Source: Roseovarius sp. Pro17 (GTDB lineage: Bacteria > Pseudomonadota > Alphaproteobacteria > Rhodobacterales > Rhodobacteraceae). Taken from it: DNA of 64,000 bases. Under the pieces are notes generated by a model. It did no database searches. It saw only the letters and a program-made list of their open reading frames with translations, and was not told where the DNA came from. Positions 26,608 to 36,292 of this stretch are shown here, one piece after another; within the stretch, counting starts at the first letter, position 1; each line of letters opens with the position of its first letter. Position numbers and translations under genes: made by a program. Location of the stretch: NCBI RefSeq assembly GCF_035599575.1, contig NZ_CP141179.1, forward strand, positions 2,356,001-2,420,000, written 5' to 3'.

Positions 26608-27515
26608 GATGCGTCCTCGACCATCCAGCGACACAGCGCGCCAAAGCTCATCCCCGTCGCCCGCGCCTGTTCGGGGCTAAGCGATGTGGGCGTCATGCCG
26701 GGCTGCGTGTTCGTCTCAAGCAGGATCAGACCCGCCTGCCCTTTCGCTTCGTCCCAGCGAAAATCGGTGCGGCTGACGCCCCGGCAGCCCAATGCCACAT
26801 GCGCACGCAGGGCATAATCCATGCACAGATCGAAAATGTCCTGCGGGATCTCGGCAGGCACGACATGGCGCGAGCCGCCGACCTCGTATTTGGCAGCATA
26901 GTCATACCAGCCGTCGGTGATGATATCGGTCACGGTCAGCGCGCGATCACCGACGACAGTCGTGGTCAACTCGCGCCCCGGCGCATAGGCCTCGACCATG
27001 ACGCGCTCGGGCATGTCCTCGGATAGCTGCGCGGGGCCGTTGGCATCCTCGTGCACGATATAGATGCCAACCGAGGAGCCTTCGTTGTAAGGCTTAACCA
27101 CATAGGGCGGCTGCATCGGATGCTCTGCACGCACGTCGTCGCGATTGGCCAGAATACTGAGAGCCACAGGCAACCCGATGGCACGGTAGGCGGATTTCGT
27201 CGCCTCCTTGTCCATGGCAAGGGCCGAGGACAGAACGCCCGAGTGGGTATAGGGGATGCGCAGCCATTCTAGCAGGCCCTGCACGCAGCCATCCTCGCCC
27301 CAACGGCCATGGAGCGCGTTAAAGACAACGTCGGGGGCAATTTCGGACAGCTTTACTGCGAGGTCCGCACCAGCGTCCACCTCGACCACGTCGTAGCCTT
27401 CATCCCTCAGCGCGGCGGCGCATTCGCGCCCGGACGACAGCGACACGTCGCGCTCTGCCGACGGGCCACCCATTATCACCGCAACTTTGGGGTTTGTTCT
27501 GCTCGAACGAACCAC
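26595..27515 (-). CDS. ddl: D-alanine--D-alanine ligase
   Basis: ATP-grasp enzyme making the D-Ala-D-Ala dipeptide used by MurF. The 306 residues show VAVIMGGPSAERDVSLSSG (N-terminal dipeptide-ligase motif), FNALHGRWGEDGCVQGLLE, YVVKPYNEGSSVGIYIV (ATP-grasp), and ILLETNTQPGMTPTSLSPEQA near the C-terminus. It follows murB by 65 bp and overlaps ftsQ. Confidence 0.96.
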   Translation of the reverse strand: MVRSSRTNPKVAVIMGGPSAERDVSLSSGRECAAALRDEGYDVVEVDAGADLAVKLSEIAPDVVFNALHGRWGEDGCVQGLLEWLRIPYTHSGVLSSALAMDKEATKSAYRAIGLPVALSILANRDDVRAEHPMQPPYVVKPYNEGSSVGIYIVHEDANGPAQLSEDMPERVMVEAYAPGRELTTTVVGDRALTVTDIITDGWYDYAAKYEVGGSRHVVPAEIPQDIFDLCMDYALRAHVALGCRGVSRTDFRWDEAKGQAGLILLETNTQPGMTPTSLSPEQARATGMSFGALCRWMVEDASCDR

Positions 27516-27580
27516 CGATCTGCCTCAAGTCCCGGACCGTTATCGGCCCTGTTATTATTGGTTTTGGGTTTTCCACCCTA

Positions 27581-28507
27581 TCAAGGGGCCGGTTCGCCGA
27601 CCCTCATGATTTCCCACTCTAACTCTATTGCGCTGGTTTGAAAAACCTTTTTTCGCACATCTTCGCCCAAGCCCTCCAGATCGGCGGCTGTGGCCCCGCC
27701 GGTATTGACCAGAAAATTGGGGTGTTTCGGGCTCATCTGCGCGGCCCCGCGACGTGCGCCGCGCATTCCCGCGTCGTCGATCACCTTCCACGCCTTTAGT
27801 TCGTGCGTGTCGGTGACGTCGCCGGTGCTGCTAAAGCCTGCGGGGTTGCGGAACGTGCTGCCTGCCGTGCGATCCTTGGTTGGCTGGGTTTCGTCCCGTT
27901 TTTTCAGCTGTGCCTGCATAAGCGCGGCCAGCGTCTCGGGATCGCCCTCCGGCCCTTGCAGCGTGGCCGAGATCAGCACCCAGCCCTCGGGCAGATCGGT
28001 TTGGCGGTAGCGAAAATTCAAGTCGTCAGCGCTTAGCGTCACGATCTCGCCCTCACGTGTGACCACGCGCGCACTGACAAAGACATCGGCTGTATAGCTG
28101 CCATAGCAGCCCGCATTCATGCGCACGGCCCCGCCGATCGCGCCCGGAATGGTGCGCAGGAACGTCAGGTCCACCCCCGCCTCGGCAGCACGCTTGGCCA
28201 CATGGGCATCCAGCGCGGCGGCGCCAGCGGTGACGCGCGCGCCCTCCACCTCGATCCCGTTAAAGCCGCGCCCGAGGCGGATCACGACAGCGCGCAGGCC
28301 GCCATCGCGCACGATCAGATTGCTGCCGACACCTATGGGAAACACCTTGATGTCGGGATCGAGCGCGCACAGAAAATCGGCCAGATCGGCCTCGTCCGCG
28401 GGCTGGAACAGCCAGTCGGCAGGCCCGCCCACGCGCAGCCATGTGAGGTCCGCAAGCGGGCGTTGAGGCGTCAACTTGCCTCGTGGCGTCGGCATGGGGC
28501 TGCTCAT
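27581..28507 (-). CDS. murB: UDP-N-acetylmuramate dehydrogenase
   Basis: FAD enzyme reducing UDP-GlcNAc-enolpyruvate to UDP-MurNAc. The start at 28507 gives 308 residues and overlaps the upstream stop by 4 bases (ATGA). Motifs are [18 protein letters not shown] (FAD-binding), [38 protein letters not shown], the catalytic serine region [12 protein letters not shown], and [19 protein letters not shown]. Confidence 0.95.
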   Translation of the reverse strand: MSSPMPTPRGKLTPQRPLADLTWLRVGGPADWLFQPADEADLADFLCALDPDIKVFPIGVGSNLIVRDGGLRAVVIRLGRGFNGIEVEGARVTAGAAALDAHVAKRAAEAGVDLTFLRTIPGAIGGAVRMNAGCYGSYTADVFVSARVVTREGEIVTLSADDLNFRYRQTDLPEGWVLISATLQGPEGDPETLAALMQAQLKKRDETQPTKDRTAGSTFRNPAGFSSTGDVTDTHELKAWKVIDDAGMRGARRGAAQMSPKHPNFLVNTGGATAADLEGLGEDVRKKVFQTSAIELEWEIMRVGEPAP

Positions 28508-28782
28508 TTGCGCACGCTCTGTCGGATCAGTCCGATCATGAGGCCAACAAGCGCGCCTATCAGCCAGACCGGCAGGATGAGACCGGTAAAGATCGCCGTG
28601 CGCGGTGGCACCTGCATCGCGAAAGCGCCCCAGCCCAGCGCCATCACGGCAGCGCCGCACAGCCCCCAGCCGATCAGCGCCGCGCGGCGGCCCCGGCGCA
28701 TCGTAGTGCGGCAGAACACCCCCGCCCCGACGCAGAACGCCGCAATCAGCAAAATAGTCAGGATCGGAGGCAGGCCAATCAT
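28504..28782 (-). CDS. small membrane protein between murC and murB, unknown function
   Basis: A 92-residue protein with three hydrophobic spans: [38 protein letters not shown] and [19 protein letters not shown], and basic loops ([11 protein letters not shown]). Its stop overlaps the murB start by 4 bases, so it is almost certainly translated as part of the operon. I do not recognise a family. Its position among precursor-synthesis genes suggests a link to envelope work, which is inference. Confidence 0.8.
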   Translation of the reverse strand: MIGLPPILTILLIAAFCVGAGVFCRTTMRRGRRAALIGWGLCGAAVMALGWGAFAMQVPPRTAIFTGLILPVWLIGALVGLMIGLIRQSVRK

Positions 28783-28815
28783 CGCACTGACCTTGTGATC
28801 CGGCGCCTCATTCGA

Positions 28816-29076
28816 TCAATCCTCGGCCAGTCCGTGCCCCGTGTTGCGCATCCAGCGCCACAGATAAACCACCGGCCAGCGCAGCACCGAAATCGCGCCG
28901 ATGAGGCACACAAAGCCCATCAGCGGCCCGGTCTGATACGTCACATATCCAACGATGGGGATTCCCACGGCGATGAGCGCATAGGCCGCGCGCCAATGCT
29001 TGTCACGGCTGGGCGTCATCGCCAGCAGGTTGGCGAATAATGCCCAGAGGAAGGCCAATATTAGCGATAGGGGCAT
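28816..29076 (-). CDS. DUF2484 family membrane protein
   Basis: An 86-residue protein resembling the DUF2484 family of Rhodobacterales: a first span SLILAFLWALFANLLAM, a second AAYALIAVGIPIVGYVTY, a third near PLMGFVCLIGAISVL, then the basic RWPVVYLWRWMR motif close to the end. It begins 3 bases after the murC stop. Members are found between murC and murB in this order; function is unknown. Confidence 0.8.
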   Translation of the reverse strand: MPLSLILAFLWALFANLLAMTPSRDKHWRAAYALIAVGIPIVGYVTYQTGPLMGFVCLIGAISVLRWPVVYLWRWMRNTGHGLAED

Positions 29077-29079
29077 AGT

Positions 29080-30495
29080 TTATCCTTCCTGCAGTTCGGC
29101 TGTTTTAAGTGCGTCCGGCAGGCGGTTCGCCCAGCCGCTGATCGTGCCTGCGCCAAGGCAGACCACCATGTCGCCGGGGCGCGCGTGGGCGCGCACCAGT
29201 TCGGCCAGCCCGTCCTCGCCGTCAATGGCGTGTGCGTCGCGATGGCCCCGGTCGATCAGGCCCGCGACCAGATCGTCGCGGTTCGCACCCGGAATCGGCT
29301 CTTCGCCCGCGCCGTAGACAGGGGCGATACCGACGATGTCGGCCTCGTTGAAGCAGGCGCAGAATTCCTCAAAATGGTGGCTGAGGCGCGTGTAGCGGTG
29401 TGGCTGATGCACGGCGATGACGCGCCCTTCGGTGGCGTGGCGCGCGGCCTTCAGCACGGCTGAAATCTCGGTCGGGTGGTGGCCATAGTCGTCAATAATA
29501 GTGACGCCATTCACCTCACCCACGCGGGTAAAGCGGCGGTTCACCCCACCAAAGGCGGCCAGCGCTTCGCGGATTTCGGCGGTCTTCATACCGAGGTGAC
29601 GCGCGACGGCGACAGCGCTAAGCGCGTTGCTGACGTTGTGATCGCCCGGCATGGGAAGGGTGCAGCCCTCGATCACCATGCCCTCGGATTGCAGCGCGAT
29701 ATCGAAATGCGCGATCCCCTTGGCGTAGGTTAAGTTGACCGCGCGCACATCCGCCTGCGCGTTAAAGCCATAGGTGATGACGCGCCGATCCGTAATCTTG
29801 CCCACCAGCGTCTGGACGTCGACATCATCGGTGCAGCAGACGGCGAGGCCATAGAACGGGATGTTGGACACGAAATCCTCGAACCCCTTGTGCAGCGCCG
29901 CCTCGGTGCCCCAATGCTCCATATGCTCGGGGTCGATATTGGTCACAATGGCGATGGTGGCGGGCAGCCGGTTAAAGGTGCCGTCACTCTCGTCGGCCTC
30001 AACCACCATCCACTCGCCACCACCGACACGGGCGTTGCTGCCATAGGCGTGGATGATACCGCCATTGACGACGGTGGGATCAAACTGGCCGTGATCCAGA
30101 AGGGCGGCGACCATAGTGGTGGTCGTCGTCTTGCCATGCGTTCCGGCGACAGCGATGTTGGATTTGAGGCGCATCAGTTCGGCCAGCATCTCGGCGCGGC
30201 GCACAACGGGCAGGCCACGCTTGCGGGCCTCGTCCAGCTCGGGGTTGCCGGGCTTGATCGCGGACGAGATGACGACAACCTCGGCGGCCGCTAGGTTCTC
30301 GACCCGCTGGCCCTCGAATATCCGCGCGCCCTTTTCGGCCAGCCGGTCGGTCAGGGGCGAGCGTTTCAGATCGCTGCCCTGCACCACATAGCCATGGTTC
30401 AGCAGCACTTCGGCGATGCCGGACATACCGATGCCGCCAATACCGACAAAGTGGATGGGGCCGACATCGCCGGGAAGTTTCGTGGCTGCGTTCAT
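29080..30495 (-). CDS. murC: UDP-N-acetylmuramate--L-alanine ligase
   Basis: First of the Mur ligases, adding L-alanine to UDP-MurNAc. The 471 residues show [27 protein letters not shown] Rossmann start, P-loop [70 protein letters not shown] and [16 protein letters not shown]. It lies directly after murG with no gap. Confidence 0.97.
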   Translation of the reverse strand: MNAATKLPGDVGPIHFVGIGGIGMSGIAEVLLNHGYVVQGSDLKRSPLTDRLAEKGARIFEGQRVENLAAAEVVVISSAIKPGNPELDEARKRGLPVVRRAEMLAELMRLKSNIAVAGTHGKTTTTTMVAALLDHGQFDPTVVNGGIIHAYGSNARVGGGEWMVVEADESDGTFNRLPATIAIVTNIDPEHMEHWGTEAALHKGFEDFVSNIPFYGLAVCCTDDVDVQTLVGKITDRRVITYGFNAQADVRAVNLTYAKGIAHFDIALQSEGMVIEGCTLPMPGDHNVSNALSAVAVARHLGMKTAEIREALAAFGGVNRRFTRVGEVNGVTIIDDYGHHPTEISAVLKAARHATEGRVIAVHQPHRYTRLSHHFEEFCACFNEADIVGIAPVYGAGEEPIPGANRDDLVAGLIDRGHRDAHAIDGEDGLAELVRAHARPGDMVVCLGAGTISGWANRLPDALKTAELQEG

Positions 30496-31599
30496 CTAGC
30501 CTTTGCCTTTCTGAGCGATCGTCTGGACAAGGTGCGCCAGCGCCAAAGTGGCGTCCGGCATGGCACAACCAAGGGCCGCGCGCGACATCTGGCTGGCGCC
30601 TTTGGGCTGGGTCATCACCGTTTCGATCTGCTGCGTCAGCGCGGTATGATCCAGACGGCTCTCGGGCACAAGGATCGCGGCGCCGGCCTGCGTCAGCGCC
30701 TGTGCGTTCGCGGTCTGATGATCACCGGCAGCGGCGGCATAGGGGATCAAAATGGCGGGGCGGCCAATGACGGCGATATCGGCAAGAGAGGACGCACCCG
30801 CGCGGCTGATAATCAACTGCGCCTCGCTCATAAGGCTTGGCACATCGTCAAAGAATTCCTGCACGTCGGCATCGATGCCGTGTTCGGCGTAATATGCGCA
30901 AACACGCTCCAGATCCTCGCCGCGCGCCTGATGGGCGACGCGGATGTTGCGTAGGATTTCCATCGGCAGTCCCGCAATAGCGGGCGGCACCACGTCGCTG
31001 AGGATGCGCGCGCCCTGACTGCCGCCAATCACTAGGATCGACATGGGATAATCGCCGGGCGGGATATACCCCGCGCCTGCCCGCTCGGCCACGGCGGCGC
31101 GCACGGGATTGCCGACATGATAGCCCTCAATGCCCTCGGGCAGATCCGTTGGCCATGTGCCGCAGGCGATGGCCTCGACCCGTTTCGCAAAAAACCGGTT
31201 CACGCGGCCCATAACGCCATTCTGTTCATGCACCACGCGCGGCAGGCGAAGTAGCGACGCCGCCGTAAGTGCCGGGATGCTGGGATAACCGCCAAAGCCG
31301 ATCACGACATCGGGCTTGTCGCGCAGCATCCGCCATGTCGCAGCCAGCGTGCCGCCAAAGATGCGCAAAGGCGCCAGTCCCTTGGCCACCAACCCGCCGC
31401 GCGCGAAACTGGCGCTGGCGATCTGCTCAATCTCGACACCGTTTGGAAAACCACCGGTGTAGCGCGCGCCGCGCGCGTCGGTGCTAAGTTTGACCCGCCA
31501 GCCTTGGCGTAGCAAATGCTCGGCCAGCGATTGCGCCGGGAACATATGCCCGCCGGTGCCGCCTGCGGCCATCACGACCAGGGGGGCCTTACCACTCAT
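30496..31599 (-). CDS. murG: UDP-N-acetylglucosamine--MurNAc-(pentapeptide) pyrophosphoryl-undecaprenol GlcNAc transferase
   Basis: Peripheral membrane glycosyltransferase converting lipid I to lipid II. The 367 residues carry [20 protein letters not shown] (first G-loop), [48 protein letters not shown], and the UDP-GlcNAc site [20 protein letters not shown] followed by [18 protein letters not shown]. The start overlaps the ftsW stop by 4 bases. Confidence 0.97.
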   Translation of the reverse strand: MSGKAPLVVMAAGGTGGHMFPAQSLAEHLLRQGWRVKLSTDARGARYTGGFPNGVEIEQIASASFARGGLVAKGLAPLRIFGGTLAATWRMLRDKPDVVIGFGGYPSIPALTAASLLRLPRVVHEQNGVMGRVNRFFAKRVEAIACGTWPTDLPEGIEGYHVGNPVRAAVAERAGAGYIPPGDYPMSILVIGGSQGARILSDVVPPAIAGLPMEILRNIRVAHQARGEDLERVCAYYAEHGIDADVQEFFDDVPSLMSEAQLIISRAGASSLADIAVIGRPAILIPYAAAAGDHQTANAQALTQAGAAILVPESRLDHTALTQQIETVMTQPKGASQMSRAALGCAMPDATLALAHLVQTIAQKGKG

Positions 31600-32789
31600 C
31601 TTGCGCGCCCTCTCAGGATATCTCCGATCTCACCCTGAGGCCGCGAGCGCGTAAAGGCAAAGAGCATACCGACCGCAATCCCGCCCGCAATCAGCGACGA
31701 GCCGCCGTAGCTGACGAATGGCAGCGTCATGCCCTTGGCCGGCAACAGCCGCACCGCGACACCCATGTTGATCATTGCCTGCACGCCAAAGATGCAGGCA
31801 AGACCCGTCCCGGCGAGGCGGATGAACGGATCACGCTCACGCATCAGGCGCATCAGCGAGCGCACGACGACCGTGGCATAAAGCGCAATGATGCACAGCA
31901 CCAAAACCAGCCCGTATTCCTCGGCGGCGACTGCGATGATAAAATCGGTATGTGCATCAGGCAGTGACCATTTCACGGTCCCTTCGCCCACGCCTACGCC
32001 GAAAAATCCACCCTCCTGAATCGCGTTGGTGGCAAAGCCCAGCTGCGTCGTCGGGTCCACGTCAGGCGATAGGAACCCGTCGATGCGGCGCGCGAAATGC
32101 TCGGAATTGGAATAGGCCAACGAGCCGACCATCACGACCGCCCCCGCCATCAGCGTCAGCAGCAGGATCGGCGCCCCCGCGACGAAATACATCACGCCCC
32201 ACGAGAACAGGACCAGTGCCGCCTGCCCGAAATCGGGCTGCAGCGCAAGGAATGCGACGATAATAATGGTCAGCACGAACGACCAGCTCAGGCCGGGCGG
32301 ACCGCCAATCTCGCGGCTGGCCGCCATCATCCATGCGGCAGCGACAACAAATCCGGGCTTGAGAAATTCTGAGGGCTGCACCGACGCGAAACCCAGTGAA
32401 TACCAGCGCACCGCCCCCTTGCCGAAATCGGTCCCGAGGAAGGGCAGCATCATCAGCGCGATCAGCGCCGCCAGAAATCCGATAACGGCGAGGCGCCGCA
32501 CCAACATCGGGCTCATCATCGAAGTCGCCAGCATGGCGATCATCGCCATCCCGCCAAAGAACATCTGCCGCTGGACATAGTGAAATGGGGCAAAGCCGTT
32601 CTTTTCGGCCAAGGGGGGCGACGCAGCAAAGCCCAGAAGCAAGCCAATGCAGAACAGGATCAACACGCAGGACATCGACCACTTGTCGATCGTCCGCCAC
32701 CATTTGGGAAGGACCGGCTCGACATCCCGTATGGGGGCCGATCCGTAGACCATTTCTGTCATTACAACCGCCGCTTCTGCCTCGAACAT
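31596..32789 (-). CDS. ftsW: peptidoglycan glycosyltransferase FtsW
   Basis: SEDS-family septal glycan polymerase with about ten membrane spans. The 397 residues include [15 protein letters not shown] (catalytic Asp), [59 protein letters not shown]. The ATG at 32789 has AGGGG very close upstream, inside a small CCCC/GGGG hairpin. Family resemblance suggests the true start may be the ATG at 32762 ([10 protein letters not shown]). It is the first gene of the second half of the split dcw cluster, with 463 bp of non-coding DNA upstream. Confidence 0.94.
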   Translation of the reverse strand: MFEAEAAVVMTEMVYGSAPIRDVEPVLPKWWRTIDKWSMSCVLILFCIGLLLGFAASPPLAEKNGFAPFHYVQRQMFFGGMAMIAMLATSMMSPMLVRRLAVIGFLAALIALMMLPFLGTDFGKGAVRWYSLGFASVQPSEFLKPGFVVAAAWMMAASREIGGPPGLSWSFVLTIIIVAFLALQPDFGQAALVLFSWGVMYFVAGAPILLLTLMAGAVVMVGSLAYSNSEHFARRIDGFLSPDVDPTTQLGFATNAIQEGGFFGVGVGEGTVKWSLPDAHTDFIIAVAAEEYGLVLVLCIIALYATVVVRSLMRLMRERDPFIRLAGTGLACIFGVQAMINMGVAVRLLPAKGMTLPFVSYGGSSLIAGGIAVGMLFAFTRSRPQGEIGDILRGRAR

Positions 32790-33252
32790 CGCCCCTTTTC
32801 GGGGTCTATCCTACCACTCTAGCAGTCAAATTCCTCGGAGGGAAGTGCGCAGACGTCTTTCGACCGTAGCGTGGGCATGGAAGCCACGCCGCAATTCAAC
32901 CAGATTTAGTATTTAATTCCAATGGCCTACATATAATTCAAGCGCAAACCATGCGTCCCCTTTTTTGTGGAGATCCCAATATTGCCTCTCCTCTAAGCCG
33001 CCGACGCTATTGATTTCACAAGCGGACCGCCCGATGAGGTCGCCGCTCCCACGGCCGCTAACGCAAATTTCAGGCGGCAGCTTGCACTGGTCGCCACACC
33101 TCGGCGGGGACGGCTATCAGCAGGGGCGACTTGAGAGGCTCGTGTCGACCGCCCGCCATTTCAAACATTCCAAACCGCTCACGGCGTATCTTGCCGCCGC
33201 GCCCTGACGCGGCGCGCTTGACCCGCCCCGCTGCTTCGGGCAGGGCAGCCTG
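32790..33252. other. 463-bp gene-free region upstream of ftsW
   Basis: No reading frame here shows recognisable protein features. The part nearest ftsW is moderately AT-rich (about 32880-32990) and should hold the ftsW promoter, though I could not fix -35/-10 boxes. The part nearest the flavoprotein gene is GC-rich and includes a GCCGCG-CCCTGA-CGCGGC hairpin near 33195-33215. The region sits at one breakpoint of the split division cluster. Confidence 0.6.
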
Positions 33253-34449
33253 ATGCAGATCGATACGCTGATCCTGGGCGCCGGGGCCGCCGGCATGATG
33301 TGTGCGGCCCATTGCGCGGGCCGCACGCTGGTGATTGACCACGCTCGCGCGCCCGGCGAGAAAATCCGCATTTCCGGCGGCGGGCGCTGCAACTTTACTA
33401 ACCTTTACGCCGCGCCCGAGAGTTTCCTGTCAGCCAACCCGCATTTCTGCAAATCCGCGCTGGGGCGCTACACCCAGTGGGATTTTATCGCGCTGGTCGA
33501 GGCGCACGGTATCGCGTGGCACGAAAAGACGCTGGGCCAGCTATTTTGCGATACATCCGCCAAGGACATCGTCGCCATGCTTCGCGCCGAGGTGACCCGC
33601 GCTGGCGCCGATCTGTGGCTGCAAACCAGCCTCGTCGGCCTCACCCATGACGGCAGCGCGTATCAGGCCGAACTGGAGCGCGAGGGCAAGCGCCACAGCG
33701 TCACCGCCCGCAATATCGTGCTGGCGACGGGGGGCAAGTCGATCCCCAAAATGGGTGCGACCGGCCTTGCTTATGATATCGCGCGCCAGTTCGGGCTGCA
33801 TGTGACGCAAACGCGTGCGGGCCTCGTGCCCTTCACCTTTCCCGAGGGGCGCTTTGCCGATCTGGCGGGCGTCGCCCTGCCTGTGCGCGCGACTGCGGGT
33901 GGCACGGCCTTTGACGAGGCGATGCTGTTTACCCATCGCGGCCTATCGGGGCCTGCCATGCTGCAAATTTCATCCTACTGGCAGGAAGGCACACCGATCA
34001 CTGTCGATCTCGACCCGTCCGGCACGCTATATGACACATTGCGCGCGCAGCGCAGCCAGTCGGGGCGTCACTTCCTGACGACTGAACTGGCGCGCCACCT
34101 GCCCGCCCGCCTGATCGCCGCCCTACCGCACCAGACCGGCGCGGCGCTGACGGGAAACCTGGCCGATCAGAGCGACGCTGCGCTGAGCCAGCTATGCAAT
34201 CAACTGCGCCACTGGCAGCTGACCCCCGGCGGCACCGAAGGTTACCGCACCGCCGAAGTCACGCTGGGAGGGATTGATACGGACGGCATCAGTTCAAAAA
34301 CGATGGAAGCACGCACGCAACCGGGTCTTTACGTAATCGGTGAGGCGGTGGACGTCACCGGCTGGCTTGGCGGCTACAATTTCCAATGGGCATGGGCCTC
34401 GGGCGCGGCGGCGGGGCGCGCCATCACTGCGCGCACGTCAGGCGCATAA
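33253..34449 (+). CDS. HI0933/BaiN-like FAD-dependent oxidoreductase
   Basis: A 398-residue flavoprotein. It starts with the dinucleotide-binding motif DTLILGAGAAGMMCAAHCAG, followed by the diagnostic KIRISGGGRCNFTN of the HI0933 family, VLATGGKSIPKMGATGLAYD, an inserted substrate domain, and the C-terminal FAD segment GLYVIGEAVDVTGWLGGYNFQWAWASG. It most resembles the subgroup called TIGR03862 (PP_4765 type). Substrate is unknown; BaiN of gut bacteria is a distant relative. It stands alone on the plus strand and converges on map with only 17 bp between. Confidence 0.85.
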   Translation: MQIDTLILGAGAAGMMCAAHCAGRTLVIDHARAPGEKIRISGGGRCNFTNLYAAPESFLSANPHFCKSALGRYTQWDFIALVEAHGIAWHEKTLGQLFCDTSAKDIVAMLRAEVTRAGADLWLQTSLVGLTHDGSAYQAELEREGKRHSVTARNIVLATGGKSIPKMGATGLAYDIARQFGLHVTQTRAGLVPFTFPEGRFADLAGVALPVRATAGGTAFDEAMLFTHRGLSGPAMLQISSYWQEGTPITVDLDPSGTLYDTLRAQRSQSGRHFLTTELARHLPARLIAALPHQTGAALTGNLADQSDAALSQLCNQLRHWQLTPGGTEGYRTAEVTLGGIDTDGISSKTMEARTQPGLYVIGEAVDVTGWLGGYNFQWAWASGAAAGRAITARTSGA

Positions 34450-34466
34450 CGCGCATCAGCGCGCGA

Positions 34467-35279
34467 TCAGCTGTAGGTTGGGTGAAAGAGGCCACCGGGC
34501 GAGAGCGTGAAAATCTCGGCTCCGTCCGCCGTGACGCCGATCGAATGCTCAAACTGCGCCGACAGCGATTTGTCGCGCGTCACCGCCGTCCAGTCATCAG
34601 CCAGCACCTTGGTGTCGGCGCGGCCTAGATTGATCATCGGCTCGATGGTGAAAAACATGCCTTCTTCCAGCTTAGGGCCCGATCCCGCGCGCCCGAAATG
34701 CACCACATTGGGCGGCGCGTGAAACACGCGGCCCAGCCCATGACCGCAGAAATCGCGCACGACCGACATACGATGCGCCTCGGCATAGGCCTGGATCGCG
34801 TGGCCGATATCGCCAAAGGTATTGCCGGGGCGCACTGCCTCGATCCCGACCATCAGCGCGTCGTGAGTGACCTGCACCAGACGCTCGGCCTTGCGGCTGA
34901 TTGTGCCTGCCACATACATACGGCTGGTATCGCCGAACCAGCCATCGACGATCACTGTGACGTCGATGTTCAGAATATCACCGTCCTTCAGCACCTTGTC
35001 GCCCGGAATCCCGTGGCAGACGACGTGATTGACGCTGATGCAGCTGGCGTGTCGATAGCCCTTGTAGCCGATCGTGGCCGAGGTCGCGCCAGCGTCGTTC
35101 ACCATACCCTCGATCATCGCATCCAGCGCGCCGGTCGTCTGACCGACTGTCACATGCGGCGCAACGGCATCGAGGATCTGCGCGGCCAGCGCACCGGCCT
35201 TGTGCATGCCTGCAAAATCCGCTGCCTGATGGATGCGGATGCCGTCGCGTGTGGTGCGTCCGGTGTGCTGGTTTTGCAT
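34467..35279 (-). CDS. map: type I methionine aminopeptidase
   Basis: Removes the initiator methionine from nascent proteins. The 270 residues contain the five metal ligands expected for the family in NIDVTVIVDGWFGDTSRMY (two Asp), CGHGLGRVFHAPPNVVHFG (His), MFFTIEPMINLGR (Glu) and SAQFEHSIGVTADGAEIFT (Glu). YKGYRHASCISVNHVVCHGI is also typical. I prefer the ATG at 35279 because GAGG lies 6 bases upstream; a start at 35291 adds four residues. Confidence 0.95.
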   Translation of the reverse strand: MQNQHTGRTTRDGIRIHQAADFAGMHKAGALAAQILDAVAPHVTVGQTTGALDAMIEGMVNDAGATSATIGYKGYRHASCISVNHVVCHGIPGDKVLKDGDILNIDVTVIVDGWFGDTSRMYVAGTISRKAERLVQVTHDALMVGIEAVRPGNTFGDIGHAIQAYAEAHRMSVVRDFCGHGLGRVFHAPPNVVHFGRAGSGPKLEEGMFFTIEPMINLGRADTKVLADDWTAVTRDKSLSAQFEHSIGVTADGAEIFTLSPGGLFHPTYS

Positions 35280-35353
35280 GTCGGGCCTCATGGGTTGATC
35301 TTGCGGCCCTCCTTAATGCGGCAGCGCCAAAAGGACCAGAGGGTGCGCCGCGA

Positions 35354-36292
35354 TCAATTCCCGCTCAGCAGAACGGCCTCAACACGGCGGTTCGCCTCGC
35401 GGCCCTCGGCGCTGGAATTGGGGGCGCGCGGCGCGAGATAGGCGATGCCCTCGGCCTCGAGTTGGGCGGTGGGCACACCGTGGGCGCGCACAAGACGGTC
35501 CATCACCGCGCGGGCGCGGCGGCGCGACAGGGCGAGGTTGGCGTCATAGCCCCCGACCGTATCGGTATGACCCACCAGTGCGATTCGCCGCCTGCTGTCT
35601 GCCTTGAGGTAGCCCGCCAGCGCGGTGAGCGACGCGAACTGCCCCTCGCCCAGCGCGGCGGCGGCGGTGCCAAAGTCCAGATCGCTGAGAACAACGCGGC
35701 CTCGCGCCTGCAATGCACTCACGATGGCGTCTTGCGTGGCCACAGGCGGCGCGGGCCGCACCTGCGCTGTGGTTCCCGTCTTGGCGTCGTCCGCAGCGAT
35801 CTGCGTCACCTGCAGGTAAGAGGCGGCGCCCGAGCGGCTGAGCAACAGGCTGACATGGTCCGCGCCGCTGCCCTCGCCCCGGCTGGCCGACAGGAACCGA
35901 TAATCAAAGAGATCGACGAACATCTCGGGCGGCGGCAGCACCGGGATCGCAAAGCGAAAATCAAAGCCTCCGCATGTCGCGTCTTCGCAGCGAAACAGCG
36001 TGTCATACCCCGCCGCGTCCAATTGCGCCGCCAGCTCGTTCATCAGTTGCAGGGTGGTGGCAGTGCTACCGTCGATCCGCCAGGCCTGCCGCGTCACATC
36101 GCCCGCGACATTCTGCACCGGCACACTGCCACTGGCCCAAGGCCCGATCGGCAGCGCATAGCTACGCCCGTCGCCCTTCACCTCGCGTGCCATTACGGCA
36201 TTCGGCGGCAAAGACAGCTCCAGCGCCGCAGCGGGGGTCACGACGCCCCATACCAGCAGCGCAATGCACACCAGCAGGCTGCGTTCGTGCAT
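35354..36292 (-). CDS. OmpA family outer membrane protein
   Basis: A 312-residue exported protein. It has a signal peptide (ERSLLVCIALLVWGVVTPAAA, cleavage probably before LELSLP), a central domain of unknown kind with a Cys pair (FRCEDATCGGFDF), and a C-terminal OmpA-like peptidoglycan-binding domain (RIALVGHTDTVGGYDANLAL, SRRRARAVMDRLV, and a closing EGREANRRVEAVLL). The ATG at 36292 overlaps the stop of the acetyltransferase gene by one base; a GTG lies one codon earlier. A role in anchoring the envelope is likely from the OmpA domain. Confidence 0.85.
   Translation of the reverse strand: MHERSLLVCIALLVWGVVTPAAALELSLPPNAVMAREVKGDGRSYALPIGPWASGSVPVQNVAGDVTRQAWRIDGSTATTLQLMNELAAQLDAAGYDTLFRCEDATCGGFDFRFAIPVLPPPEMFVDLFDYRFLSASRGEGSGADHVSLLLSRSGAASYLQVTQIAADDAKTGTTAQVRPAPPVATQDAIVSALQARGRVVLSDLDFGTAAAALGEGQFASLTALAGYLKADSRRRIALVGHTDTVGGYDANLALSRRRARAVMDRLVRAHGVPTAQLEAEGIAYLAPRAPNSSAEGREANRRVEAVLLSGN

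Noticed and set aside
32965..33342. Short open frames on both strands between ftsW and the flavoprotein gene
   Set aside because: No RBS, no recognisable domain, composition of low-complexity GC-rich shadow reading; the minus-strand one overlaps the start of the clear flavoprotein gene.
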